Source of the DNA: Onthophagus taurus
Taxonomy: Eukaryota; Arthropoda; Insecta; Coleoptera; Scarabaeidae
DNA length: 64,000 nucleotides
NCBI RefSeq assembly: GCF_036711975.1
Contig: NC_091967.1
Location: 12,834,001-12,898,000, forward strand
Direction: 5' to 3'
Positions 1-12,600 of this stretch are shown piece by piece; the stretch's first letter is position 1, and each line of letters begins with the position of its first letter. Both the position numbers and the translations under genes were made by a program. The notes below the pieces were generated by a model. It was not told where the DNA came from. It searched no databases and saw only the letters and a list, made by a program, of their open reading frames with translations.

Positions 1-2182
1 TGTAAAAGAGATTCATAATTACAAGAAACTTGATTATAAAATGATGACTTACATGAGAATGTAATCACTTATAAAGGAAGAAAGAGATGCAAAAAAAATT
101 TTTGTAAGCTAGACATATTTTAATCTTTAAAACATTATTGAATTGATTTTTATTACTCCAGAATAAACATGAGCGTGTAGCTATTTGTCGTGTAAATTGC
201 AGTTTTATGTCTTTGTGTACGCACCGAATCGCCTTTACCAAAACGGTCCCAGTATATTTTCCGTCGCGATCCTAAGCAAACGTCTTACGTCCGGTTCAAT
301 ATTTTTAATCTCGGAACAATTAAACGTATTAAAACACTAATAATCCTTTCGGCTCAATTTAAATATTTATTAAGAGATCGAAACAACGCCACGAGCCGCG
401 ACTTTATTTGCACTGATTGAAAAAAGCAAACACTTGGCATCTTGAAATAACCGAATTCGCGGTCATCTTCTTTCTATAAAGTTTAGTGTTGCTGCCGATT
501 AAAGATGTTTAAAAATGCCAGAAAACTCAGAATTGAGGTAAGGAGAAAAGCTTGAAATTATTTATCGTTTGTTGTGTTGTTAGAATTTTTCAACGATTGT
601 TTAACAGGAAATGATTATTCAAAACCAAATGAGTTTGCTTTAAAAAATTCACTCCGTGGTTACATTTGGATATGAATAGAAATTTATAATATATATAAGT
701 TATAACTCTTCTTGCACTTTATTAATCTTGTAAAAAGAAGCATAACAACTCTGACCTCTAAAACATTCCAAATATTTACCTTCTTGTCTAATCGCATTTA
801 TCAGCTGTTGTTAAAAAAAATATTTTCACAACTCCAATTTTAATCTAACTCTCAAAAAAGATACGTACGTTAGGTATTGTTTTTTTTATATTTTTATTCT
901 CGCGTCAACCGTTATAGTAATAAATTACCCATTAAATAAAACCATTGACGTGAATGTATATTATGACAAGGTGTAATATATCTTTTTATCAGTCGTCAAA
1001 AATTATCTAAATCAGAGATACGCTGTTTTAAGTCTATTACCATTAGAGAAATTTGCAGTTGAACATGATATCGCGAGTGACATGTGATAATTAACTTTAG
1101 AGATTGTAATCTTTAATAGAAGTTCGGAAGGACAGCTTGAGAATGAAGAGAAGTGTTAAGAAGAAAGTTAGCTCGATTGTAAGTTGATTTGGAATGGAAA
1201 AATTTTTTTTAGGTTGCGTAATCACCGACCGTCATCGTTTTAACGCGTTTTAAATCGATTTATTTAATTGGTGGAGAAAGAACAATCGTATCTAAGATGA
1301 ATTGATTCTTTTCTATTGTGGAGAATTAAAAATGAAAAAAACGTGATTTGATACATTGAGAAATATCTATTTATACGAGGATTAAGTTGAATAAAATAGA
1401 TTATTATCTGCGGTTTTTAAATAATATTTGTGTTTTGCGAAAATTCAACACTAAAATCATATTTTTATGCTTATAACAGTTTAAAAAAATAAGTACTAAG
1501 TAACAGTTATACTAACTATTTTAAGAAACGTGTTAATCTGTTTAGAACTTAGTTATGAGGAAGTGAACGACTTGAAAATAGACACCCATTAATACGATAC
1601 TAATTTCTCGGATGTACTATTTATGCTAAATCAAAAACAGGTGGAACACCATACTTAATTACTAACTTTATAACTTTACTGTCAAAAGCATAAAAATGTT
1701 GTAATTGCTAAATAAGTTATCTAAAACCTTTCCCAAATATTAACAACTTTCCAGTTATTAGAACATTAATGAATCTACGATTAAAAAACTGCAAGTTTGA
1801 ATAAAAGGGCTATTTACACTTGGTTTTTTTGGTATGGCCAAGAAGACAAGACATGGATAAGACTGCGATTGGAGAATTGGCACCATTATTGTAATGATTT
1901 GGTCAGATATATCATGATCTATTTTCTCGGCAATTTTTATAAATCCACAGATATTCAAGAGTACTACAAGAGAAAAGCTGGTTTGATGAAATGTGTTGTT
2001 TGCAAATATTGATAATTGACAACTCTTATATTATGTTGATATCATGCTACAAGAACGATCGCAAATTGTATCATGGAATTTTATGGCATTTCATAGAATC
2101 AAAATAAACAAGAAGGTAGTTTAAGATCACTAAATAAACCTAACCTACATTCATTTCATTTTGTACTGCTTATCCGGTTCGG
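1..2182. other. Intergenic AT-rich DNA, no gene seen
   Basis: I see no exon-like reading frame with splice signals, no RNA gene and no clear repeat in this stretch. The short open frames near 1758-2012 overlap on both strands and resemble nothing I know. Confidence 0.5.
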
Positions 2183-2800
2183 ATGATGGCGATCATTCTG
2201 GCTATCATAACCTTGTTCACTGCTGCACCAAATAGTCCTGTTATTGTTGTTGAAAACCAAGTACTAAGATTCTTGAGCCATAAATTTCTCCGTCAGCCTA
2301 GACCACGTTTCTCAGGAATCTTCACCTGCAATATGTTTTGTGGTAAACCGTCTCTCTCTTCCGTTCCTCATTGTATGATCGAGGTATTCAGTTTTACGAG
2401 GTTTTATCGTACATTTCAAAACCTTCCAATTTTTTGGTAGTGCCTTCGGTGATCCATGTTTCTACTTGATACAGCAAGATAGAAAAGAAATAACAACGGA
2501 GAAGTGTGATATTTATAGTTAAAGTGATAGATCGGCTCCTAAAAACTGACGCCACTTTGACAAAATGTCTTCTTTGATACTCTTTCATCCATTATCTTCT
2601 AGACATACTCTGTCCATGTTAACCATTTGAGTTTTATATATCCTGGAACTCCTGGTTCCTTATACAGTTGGTACAATTGGTGGTTCATGCGCGTTCTCCA
2701 CATATTCTCATCCCTCGTTGGTCCCATTACTTTTCTTAAGATTGTCTTCTCTAGTGTATCCAGTCTCTCTGCGTTTCTTTGTATAGATCATGATTTTATA
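2183..2800 (-). pseudogene. LINE reverse-transcriptase C-terminal remnant
   Basis: Read on the minus strand, several frames carry pieces typical of the C-terminal part of insect LINE polyproteins. A QLYQLYKEPGVPGYIK block lies near 2690-2630. Near 2510-2400 is LLRCYFFSILLYQVETW followed by KKLEGFEMYDKT. Near 2390-2320 is EYLDHTMRNGREGR. The pieces are in different frames and interrupted by stops, so the copy is dead. At least two LINE types may be juxtaposed, because the YKEP block belongs to a different family from the EYLxHxMRN block. The clade assignment comes from memory of motifs. Confidence 0.55.
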
Positions 2801-3598
2801 CACTCTAATGCTTTTTATCAAGCTACCAACTATAATATTGATCATCATAGCAACAGGTTACTAACAGAAAATAAGGAAGTAGAACGGATTATAAGAACTC
2901 TATTTAACATGATGCGACAATTTGTAGAATTATTGATTATTGGTAATTACTTGAGCTGACTGTTGAGACCTTTAGTGCCAGTTTATCAATATTTACTGGT
3001 GTTAAGGATTTTGTAAAGTTAGTTTTTTATATAAATGCGGTATGTTAGGATGCACATTATTATCTAGGCCGCTGGGGACGAATATATTACTTAAACTAGG
3101 GCGCTCACTGTTCAGAAATGGCTATAAATTACTTATTGTTTAACCCTCTGGCCTATTTTTGTTTGAAATATACTCGAAATCCACAGAGTCATTCATTCTA
3201 ACTTGTAAAAGGTATAAAATGTAATTTCAGTATCAACATTCATCTCTAAAATATATTCCGATTTCAATAACATTAAAACAAATTTTGGTATGCAAGGTGT
3301 AGTACAAGCATTACTGCCTTTTAAAATTAAAAATTCAATTAAAAACCGTTTATACCGGTTTTCTTTTTCGTAAATTTTTCAACTACATAATCATTTTATA
3401 CACAAAAGAACAGTGATTATATCAATAATGTCTTTTAAATACAGCTTGTTAGTTCTTTTCATGTCACGTTTCGTACAACGGTTGTTGTCGAAAGTACTTC
3501 CGGCCTATTATAATAATAATTTTGCAAAATTGTTTAAGTAAAATTATTCTCAATTTCGTTTTCGTTATTATTATTATTTTTAAATCTGCTGCGTAAAC
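2801..3598. other. Upstream region of Kidins220, no gene seen
   Basis: AT-rich DNA before the first candidate exon of the Kidins220 gene. It probably contains the promoter and 5' UTR, but I could not point to a convincing core promoter element. Confidence 0.4.
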
Positions 3599-3661
3599 AT
3601 GGTTTGGTTTTTTACTGAAATAACACGAAGTTTCCAATCTTTGGATGTATTATCATTGACT
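3599..3661 (+). CDS. Kidins220: Alternative first coding exon of Kidins220
   Basis: An ATG in good context (AAACATGG) opens 21 codons starting [12 protein letters not shown] and ends at a strong GTAAGT donor in phase 0. Exon 2 at 4435 also starts in phase 0. It would replace the 66-codon N-terminus starting at 4008 with a shorter, hydrophobic-aromatic one. The presence of both exons is seen in sequence; their use as alternative promoters or starts is inferred. Confidence 0.5.
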
Positions 3662-6600
3662 GTAAGTGAGACTATAAAAATTTATTTAAATTAAATTATT
3701 AATATCTATAACAATTATCTACTACTTGTGATTATCGTTTAAACGAATCATTTTATTGAAGTGGAACAACTTAATTAAATTTTTGATAGGTTTCTATAAT
3801 AAAATCAACTACTTGTGTTTATTACAAATTTGTTATTGTAATAGTAAATATAACTGTTATAAATTTTCCTATTGTTGTCCTAAATAAAATAAATCGCTCA
3901 CCAAGTAACTTATTAACTAACCAGCTGTTTATTTGGAAACTAAATGCTATAAAACACAATTCCGGCTGACTAAAAATACACTTTTATTATTCACAATACA
4001 TCAAGTCATGGAACATTCGCAAGCGCGCCACAGTATCACCGGAACCGAACATCAACCCAGACGGTTGTCCTCGTTTTTACACATACCGGAAGGAACCTGG
4101 CGTGGATCTTTAAGCAACTTACACATCCCGATGTTCTCAGTCACAACACCCGATGGAGAAATCTCAAGAAGGTTCAATTTTGGATTGAGAAGGCACTCAA
4201 ACACCGTCAGTTTATTCTCATTTTAAAACGTTCCTAACACGTTTTTAATTTTTATCGATGTTTTTTTTATCAATAACGCTGATGTGGATGAAAAATGCTG
4301 TTATTAAAAGACGTTTGAACTTTACGTGTTCTAACCGATTTGCTTGGAGTTGTTAATTTTATTTTATTATTTGGTCGTTGTGTGATATATATTATAATTT
4401 TATTAACTTATTAATTTTATTTAATTTTTTATAGACGCTGAATCGCCCTGAATCGATGTTATCGCTATGTTATCGATCATTAGCTGGATATATTAACGAT
4501 AATAATTTTGAAGGATTACAACAATTTCTTGAAAGTAAACAAGTGGTGGTAGATGACAGAGATGAGGTAATATTTTTATTTAAGAATTTGCAAATGAATA
4601 ATTGTAATTAATCTATTTTAGAATGGCGGAACTGCACTTATGCTCGCATGTTCAAGAGGACGAGGAAATTTCGTTAGAGAACTTCTCGCTCATGGAGCAG
4701 ATCCAAACGCGGAGGATTCAGATAATTGGACACCCTTACTTTGTGCGGCTAAAGAAGGCCACACAGATATTTGTCGACAGTTAGTTGATCATCAAGCTGA
4801 AATTGAACATCGAGAAATGGTTAATTTTTTATTTATTTTTTGTAACAAATTAGAATCATTATTTCTTTTAGGGTGGTTGGAGTGCTTTAATGTGGGCTAC
4901 ATACAAAGGTCACACAGATATAGTTGAATTACTTTTAGAGCATAAAGCAGACGTAAATGCTCATGGAAACTATCATGTACCATCACTTTTATGGGCAGCT
5001 GGAAGAGGACGCACTGCAATCGTCGAAGCATTAGTGAGTCATGGAGCGAAAGTAAATGCTGGTGATAAATATGGGACGACAGCTTTAATTTGGGGTGCTC
5101 GAAAAGGCCATATTGATATCGTTAGGTGTCTGTTACAAGCTGGTGCTAATGTTGATACAGCTGGTATGTATTCTTGGACGGCACTTTTAGTTGCAACTCA
5201 AGGAAATCACGAGGAGGTTGTTACGTTATTGTTGGAACACAAACCGAATATAAACGCCTTAGATAAAGACGGATGTAGTGCGTTAACTATTGCCTGTAAA
5301 GAAGGTTTTCATGAAATCGCTTTAGCATTAATTAATGTTGGTGCTTACATTAACATACAGGTATGTAACATTTTAGTATTGATTTTAAAATAAATAATGT
5401 TATTATTTTAGGATCGAGCTGGTGATACAAATTTAATTCATGCAGTAAAAGGTGGTCATCGCCCAATAGTAGAGACGTTATTAAAAAAATATGCTGATGT
5501 AAATATAGCAGGAAAAGATAGAAAAACAGCAATTTATATAGCAGTTGAGAAAAGTCAATTTGCGATAGTAAAATTACTTTTAAACGCAAATCCAGATTTG
5601 GAAATACCCACAAAAGACGGCGATACCCCGTTACTAAAAGCGGTTAGATCGCGACAAGCCGACGTCGTGCAACTTTTAATTGAGAAAAAAGCTAAAGTTG
5701 CCGCTTGCGATAAAAAAGGGGACACCGCTTTACATATTGCAATGAGAGCTCAATCAAAAACTATTATTGAAATCTTGTTAAGAAATCCAAAACATGGACA
5801 TTTATTGTATAGACCTAATCGAGCTGGGGAAACTCCCTATAACATCGATATGAATCATCAGAAAACTATTTTGGGACAGATTTTCGGTGCTCGAAAATTA
5901 AATACTAACGAGGATAACGAAAATATGTTGGGTTATGATTTGTATAGTAGTGCGTTAGCTGATGTTTTAAGTGAACCATCTTTATCAATGCCCATTACGG
6001 TTGGTCTTTATGCAAAATGGGGTAGTGGAAAATCATTTTTGTTGAGTAAATTAAGAGGTAAGATTCTGTTGTTAAAAAGGTACTAAAATGTGGAGTTTCA
6101 AATAGTTTTACAACCAGGGGTGGGTCTTCTCTGACTTTACAATTTGCCTCCATTTGCTGAGGTTAACAATTAGGTCGTTCAATATTTAGGATCTTTAGAT
6201 CCACTGCAATATTACCTATGAAACGCATTCTTCGTCTTTTCAGCGGCCACCTTCCCTCTGGGCACTCTTCCCATAGTAACTTAACAACACATTTATCTTG
6301 TCTCTCAACATGGCCAGCCCATCTCAACCTTTCTAACTTTATTACTTCTTACCCGTTCTTTATTAGTCCTCATTATATACTGCTGCATGATATTGTCTTT
6401 AACTGGTCCATAATCCTTATTCTAAATATGTATAAGATAAAATAGAGGTAAATTTTATGTAATTTTTACTTTAACTATAATGGCATAGTGCTCCATGTAG
6501 GGCACACACTCATGTAATTAATCAATAAATTTGGATCTCATCTTTTATTGAGATTCTAAGTTGACGTTTTGAAGCTCTTCTCAATCATATATTAAGGGTG

Positions 6601-9600
6601 CAATTTCTAATCATATCTGAGCTTATCTAAATATATAAATCGTTTATAAAACTGTCTTTCAGATACATAGATAATTTTTTCCCTTACAATAAATTCCACA
6701 ACAAATAAAATAGTAAAGTGGATATAGGTAAATCATAATATATGAGAACTGCTGATTACTAAGTGCTTTAATCACTTCTAAAAGTAGAACTCTAATGTTT
6801 GTTGTAGCTTAAAACTATACAAAGTTTTATTTTAAGTATATAAATACATTTTGACTCTTCTAACATCAAAGTTTTATTACCTTATTTATTTATTTTCTTT
6901 TTAAAAAACGTCTTAAAAGCTAACAAGGTGTATTTAACAAAGGTATTTTAGTCAAAAGCGTTCAAAATCAATATTTCATCATTGAAATGTATCTGAAAAT
7001 ACCTTGAGTATCTTTCGTTATCACATTATTTGAAGATTGGTATTATTTATGTTGATTTATTATTTACACAACGAATGACGTAGTTGTAATTTATTTTTAG
7101 AGAACATTAAAACGTTTTACTTAGTTATCTTTTATTCATCTGAGGATCTGTTGCATACATTTTTAATTTGGTTATCCTTTCTATACCAATAGATGATGTT
7201 ACAACAAAATCTTTACATTTTTCTGTCAATTTTCTTGTTCATGTAGGTTCTTTTTCTTTGGTTGTATTCCTTGTTATTTCTTCTTCGTGCTTATGTACCA
7301 CTTAATTTTTAGTTTCTTGAGATTATAACTGAACCCCCTGGTTTAATCAAGTTTAATGTTGTATTAGCCTAATTTAAATATTTTGTTCTAGATGAAATGA
7401 AAAATTTTGCACGCGAATGGGCTGATCCAGTATTTCAATTCACTTCATTACTATTTCTTCTTATTCTCCATTTATCTCTAGTCGTTGGTTGTGTAACTGG
7501 TTTAATTGTAACCAATTGGATCTTGGGAATCTCAGTCGGCGTTGCGTTCTTTTTCATTTGCTATTTTTGTATGGCGATTGTTTGGTTTTCCAGTAAAAGG
7601 TTTGTTTTTCAATTTAAATTGTTATCTATGATCGCTTATTATTATTATTTAGATATGAATGGGATTGGCCACATAATTTTAATACGAAATTAACACGAAA
7701 ATTAAACAATTTGAAAGTAATTCTTCAAATTTTATTTTGCCACCCACCTGGAAATCAAAGTGGAGATGAATCATCAGCTCAACCAATTCGGTAAAAAATC
7801 CTAAATCTACTCATTTATTAATTGTTTTAATTTTTGTTTTTAGTTTTTATTTCACAGATCAAACGAGAGTTAGTAGTACAACTGGTGGTGAAAATTCGAT
7901 TGTTCAAATGATCGGATCTCTTTATGATGCGATTGAAAATGATTATGGTGCCATATCTACAAGATTATATCGTGCTTTTAGACCAAAACCAGGTTAATTG
8001 ATTGTTTTTCTCACTCAAACGTTATTAAAAAAACCTTATTTTTTATTTAAGTCAAATCTTCATCTACCTGGAGATGGAGGAAAATGTGCTGCCTTCCTTA
8101 CGTATTAATATTCGAAATAGCCTTTAGTTTTTTATTAATTGGAATGTGCGCATTGACCGTTTATGTCATCCAAAAAACTTCATCCACAACGTAGATATTT
8201 AAAATCTCTTTTTATTTTTGATTAATCAAATTAATTTTTAGTGAGGACATAAGCGAAATCGTCCCGCTCAATGTGATTTTAATAATAACAGCTTTAGTCT
8301 TGGGAATAGCAACAGTGGCTAATCTTTACACTTGGTCGAAAATGTTTAGATCTTTGGTGTTTTCGCAACGACGACATTTACAAAGATCAATTTCTAAATT
8401 AGACACTGTAAAATCTGAAGGATTTCTTCAAGCTTTACGACAAGAGGTAATTTTAATATGTTTTATTTTATTTTTACTATTTCAAATCTTTAAGTCGTTA
8501 CTCTGCTCTAACTCACTCTCTAGTACTTTATCGCCTGCTTCCACCCTCTTCTTCTCCAGTTTCAACTACTCCACCATCTTGTGTTCCTTCCACCCTCACA
8601 TTTTATTACACTTCTCACCAATCCATCAAATATTATTGCCCCAGTATAAGTGTACTCCCTTTCAAAATCTCCCATCCCTTCTCTTCTATCCATTGCAACA
8701 ATTCCCCAGCTTCCTTGTTCTGCAGTTCATCTTTTGACCACTCTTCGTCCCACTTCCCCAAACCGTGCATTAAAATTTTCCTGATTACTAGATACTTGCT
8801 TTTACCACCTGAGTCATGGATTCAATTTTTTTTCTTTATACCCATCCCTATTTACTTCTAGCTCTATCAATAACGCCATCTCGACCCCTGTTATGATTCC
8901 AGCACTCGCCCTTTCCTGTTTCTTATCTTCTCTGCACGCTGATAATCTCATTTATAACCTTCTGGTAATCCTTGTTTAATTCTATCCCACCCTGTTTTAT
9001 CTACCCATGTCTCCACCAGTCCAATCCTATCAAACTTTGTTGAACACCCCTTAGATTCCAAAATATCAACCTTACTACTCTATCTGAAGGAAGATGCTAA
9101 GATTTTTATTACATTAATTTTTTTTGTTTTAAGGTAAATTTAATGATTGAAATGGTAAAATGTATGGATAGTTTGCAAGCTCAACAAACTCGATTAGTTG
9201 TAATTGTCGATGGTTTGGATAGTTGCGAACAAGATAAAGTTTTGTTGGTCTTAGACGCAATCCATATGTTATTTTCCGACCCAAATAGCCCGTTTATTGT
9301 GATTTTGGCCATCGATCCGCATGTTATAGCGAAGGTTTGTATGAATTTTGTTATTATTAAAATAAAATATAAAAAAATATTCCTTTCAAATTTATATTTA
9401 ATTTAAAATTTGGCTATAATTTTTTTCCCGATTTTGCGTCTCTTTTCCAAGGTCGCTGGGAGACAGGTCAGTTTATCGATGTTGTGTTACACAAAAATTT
9501 TATCGTCTACTTTGTCCTCCCCTTTTTTAACTTTTAATTTTTATTTAAAATAAATTATTATTTTACGTTGTTTTGATTTTAAGTAATATTCGATTTTGTT

Positions 9601-12600
9601 TAGGCTGTTGAAATGAACACCAGACGTCTTTTCAACGAAAGTAACATCGGTGGTCATAGTTATTTGAGTAATATGGTTCATCTTCCGTTTTATTTACAAA
9701 ATTCGGGGCTTCGTAAAGTTAAGGTCGCTCAACAAACAGCTAATGCACATAAAAAAGTTTTAGCCTCAGCTTCAAATGAAGAAGGATTAAGTGTTCCTAG
9801 CCGATCGGTAACGTTTATTAATCTTAAAAATTAACTCAAAAAATAATAATTGAAATTTAAATCGTTTTAGTTATCATCTAGAAGGTTATCGTCTGAAAAC
9901 GCATTAATGTCGAGTACAGAGAAATTAAAATACAACGCAAGGAAAGGATCGAGAAAATTAAAAGTTTCTGATTCCGTCGCGAGTTCGATTGGTTCGAATT
10001 TAAACTTAAATAAAATCGGAGGGGCGATGGATTTAACAAAAATGCTTTTAACTGATGATTACTTCAGCGATGTTAACCCAAAATCGATGAGACGTTTAAT
10101 GAACGTCGTTTATATTACTGGGAGACTTTTAAAAGCGTTCCAAATCGATTTTAATTGGTATAGATTAGCATCTTGGATTAATATTACTGAACAATGGCCG
10201 TTTAGGACTTCTTGGATTATTTATCATTACGATTTAACTGAAGAAAATTTAGATGATAATACATCGTTAAAATCATTATATGATAAGTAAGTTTATTATC
10301 ATCTTAATTAACCGACTACAATCATCTATTTACACACGCTTATCCCCCAATTTACATAGAAGGTGTAGTTTAATCACTCATGAAGTATCAATCTTTCCTT
10401 TCTGATAGGTATGATCAGAAATCAATGCCATCAAATCTTTGTATAGACGTATAAGAAGCGGAATCGTGTAAAACAAGCGCCGTGTAAATCGGGGGAAACA
10501 ATTCCTTCGCTAATATTAATCATTTTTAATAACTTATTTTTAGAGTACGTGTTCATATACCAAATTTAAAAGATAGCGATCTATTAGATTTAGATCGAGA
10601 CGAACACAAATTAGACATCTTCCTAAGTTTCCATAAATCGAGCCTTTTAGTGAGTGATTTAAAAATTTTTCTACCATTCACAATTAATTTAGATCCCTAC
10701 TTAAAAAAAGTAATCAAAGGTAATTCATTAAACACTGCTTAAAAAAAATTTCTTAAAAAAGTTTTTATAGAAGAAACTCAAAATCTTGAAGAATCTGGAC
10801 TGTTGTTCGGCCCTTCATCAAGGCCTCAATCCCTACAAAATCAATGGCCCCAACAAACTCCCGATTGGCATATCGGTAGGCCGCCTGTAAATCGGCGAAC
10901 GCGATCATTCGTTCGACCTACATCCGGTCCGACGGCTGTTGTTTTTCCTCAAACTGCTGGGGTTTTACCCTGGCACCAACCATGGGGGGATTTACCATTA
11001 GCGCCTAATCCAACTGCATATCACGCATCAATTGCGCCGGTTTCATTACTTGCAGTAAGTTAAGTTAATAATTTTCATGAATAAAAGATTTCAACAAAAA
11101 ATTATTTAGCCTAATGTTTTGGATGTTAAATTATCCTCGTTAAACGTTGATGGGGTTTGTAAATTACTCGACAAAATGGAAGATTTATCAATAAACGCGG
11201 TAGACGAATATAAAGCAGTCCTAAAAGAAAATAATATCAACGGAAAAGTTTTGTTGCATTGCGATTTGGACGAGTTGAAGAAATTGTTACGGATGAATTT
11301 CGGGGATTGGGAAATGTTTAAAGTATTGATAGTTTCGTTGAGGGAACACGAGATGACTTCAGTTTTGGTGCAAGACGAAATGAGGAACTCGAGATATCCT
11401 TCAAAACCCACAGCAACGTTAATACCTAAAGAAAGGAGAGGAAGCGGAAGTGGCGGATTTAAACAAACAACCAACGAAACTGATAGTTCTAAAGTACAAG
11501 GTGATTCGGGGAATCGCAATAAACAAAGTGTTATTGAAAAACAGGTAAAATATTTTTTGTAACATAATTTATTTATAAATTTATTTAATTCACGCTGCTA
11601 TTATTTAGTATCAGGTAAACAAATAATTATTTTAATGAGATATTTAGATTTCGGTATAAAATTAATCTTATTTTTTATCTAGGTAACTTTAGAAGATCAA
11701 ATGATTTGTGGGGCATTACAAACACTTAATGAAGAAGCATGTGAAGACATTTTAGATGAAGTTGTAGATTCACACGAACCAGATCCGGATATCCCAATAA
11801 CATTTGTTGTTCCGCCAAGTCCTGAAGTAAACCAAGGTGAATCTTTATTGAGTACCCAAGACCAAACGGTCAATTCAAAGAATAAAGATAACTCAAAATC
11901 GAAGAAAGTTACATACAAAGAATCCAAACAGCATGTTGAACCCACTATTATGATTTTAGAACCTCAATTAATCATCAGCAATAGTAATCTAAGCAATCAG
12001 AGCACCGTCTCAGTTGGCGCCTCAGTTTCTTCAGAGTACAAACCGGAGAGTTCTTAATAAATAGATTTAGTTTATAAATTAGAACAATTCTTTAACGTTC
12101 CTATACTACAAAAAGATTAAGTTATTTATTTATATTTCAGATATTGAATTCACGTTTTTGTTCAAATATTCATTTTTTTTTTCTCATTTATGTATTTTCT
12201 GTTATAAATAATAAAGTATTATTATAAATTATGGTTTATTTTTAGTTTATTTCGTCACTTTTCATTTATTTTTGTGTGAATTCAGTAACTGATTTCCAAT
12301 ATTATCAAAATTTGCACTCAATAACTTAAAGTTCTTTTGGATGTGTATAATACAGAACATTAGTAGCTGTGTGTTATTAAAATAGTTTATTAGATTGCTT
12401 GAATAATCATTTTAGAAGAGTTTTGTCTTCCTGTCAAAGTGGACATAAATTTTGACTGAACCTGACTTTGACAGGTAAAAATTGAAAAATAAACTTTAAA
12501 TTAATAAATAATAAAAAGTACTTACATGTTTGCTAGATTTAGAGTTTATAAATCTAATCTCTCCTGGACCCTTAAAAAGATGTTGAAAAATCACGTCAAA

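Noticed and set aside
3933-4007. Possible upstream extension of the Kidins220 first exon
   Set aside because: The extended frame begins with TTG, not ATG. The first ATG in the exon is at 4008.
11106-11519. 137-codon minus-strand frame opposite Kidins220 exon 16
   Set aside because: Antisense shadow; the plus-strand frame fits the gene and its splice phases.
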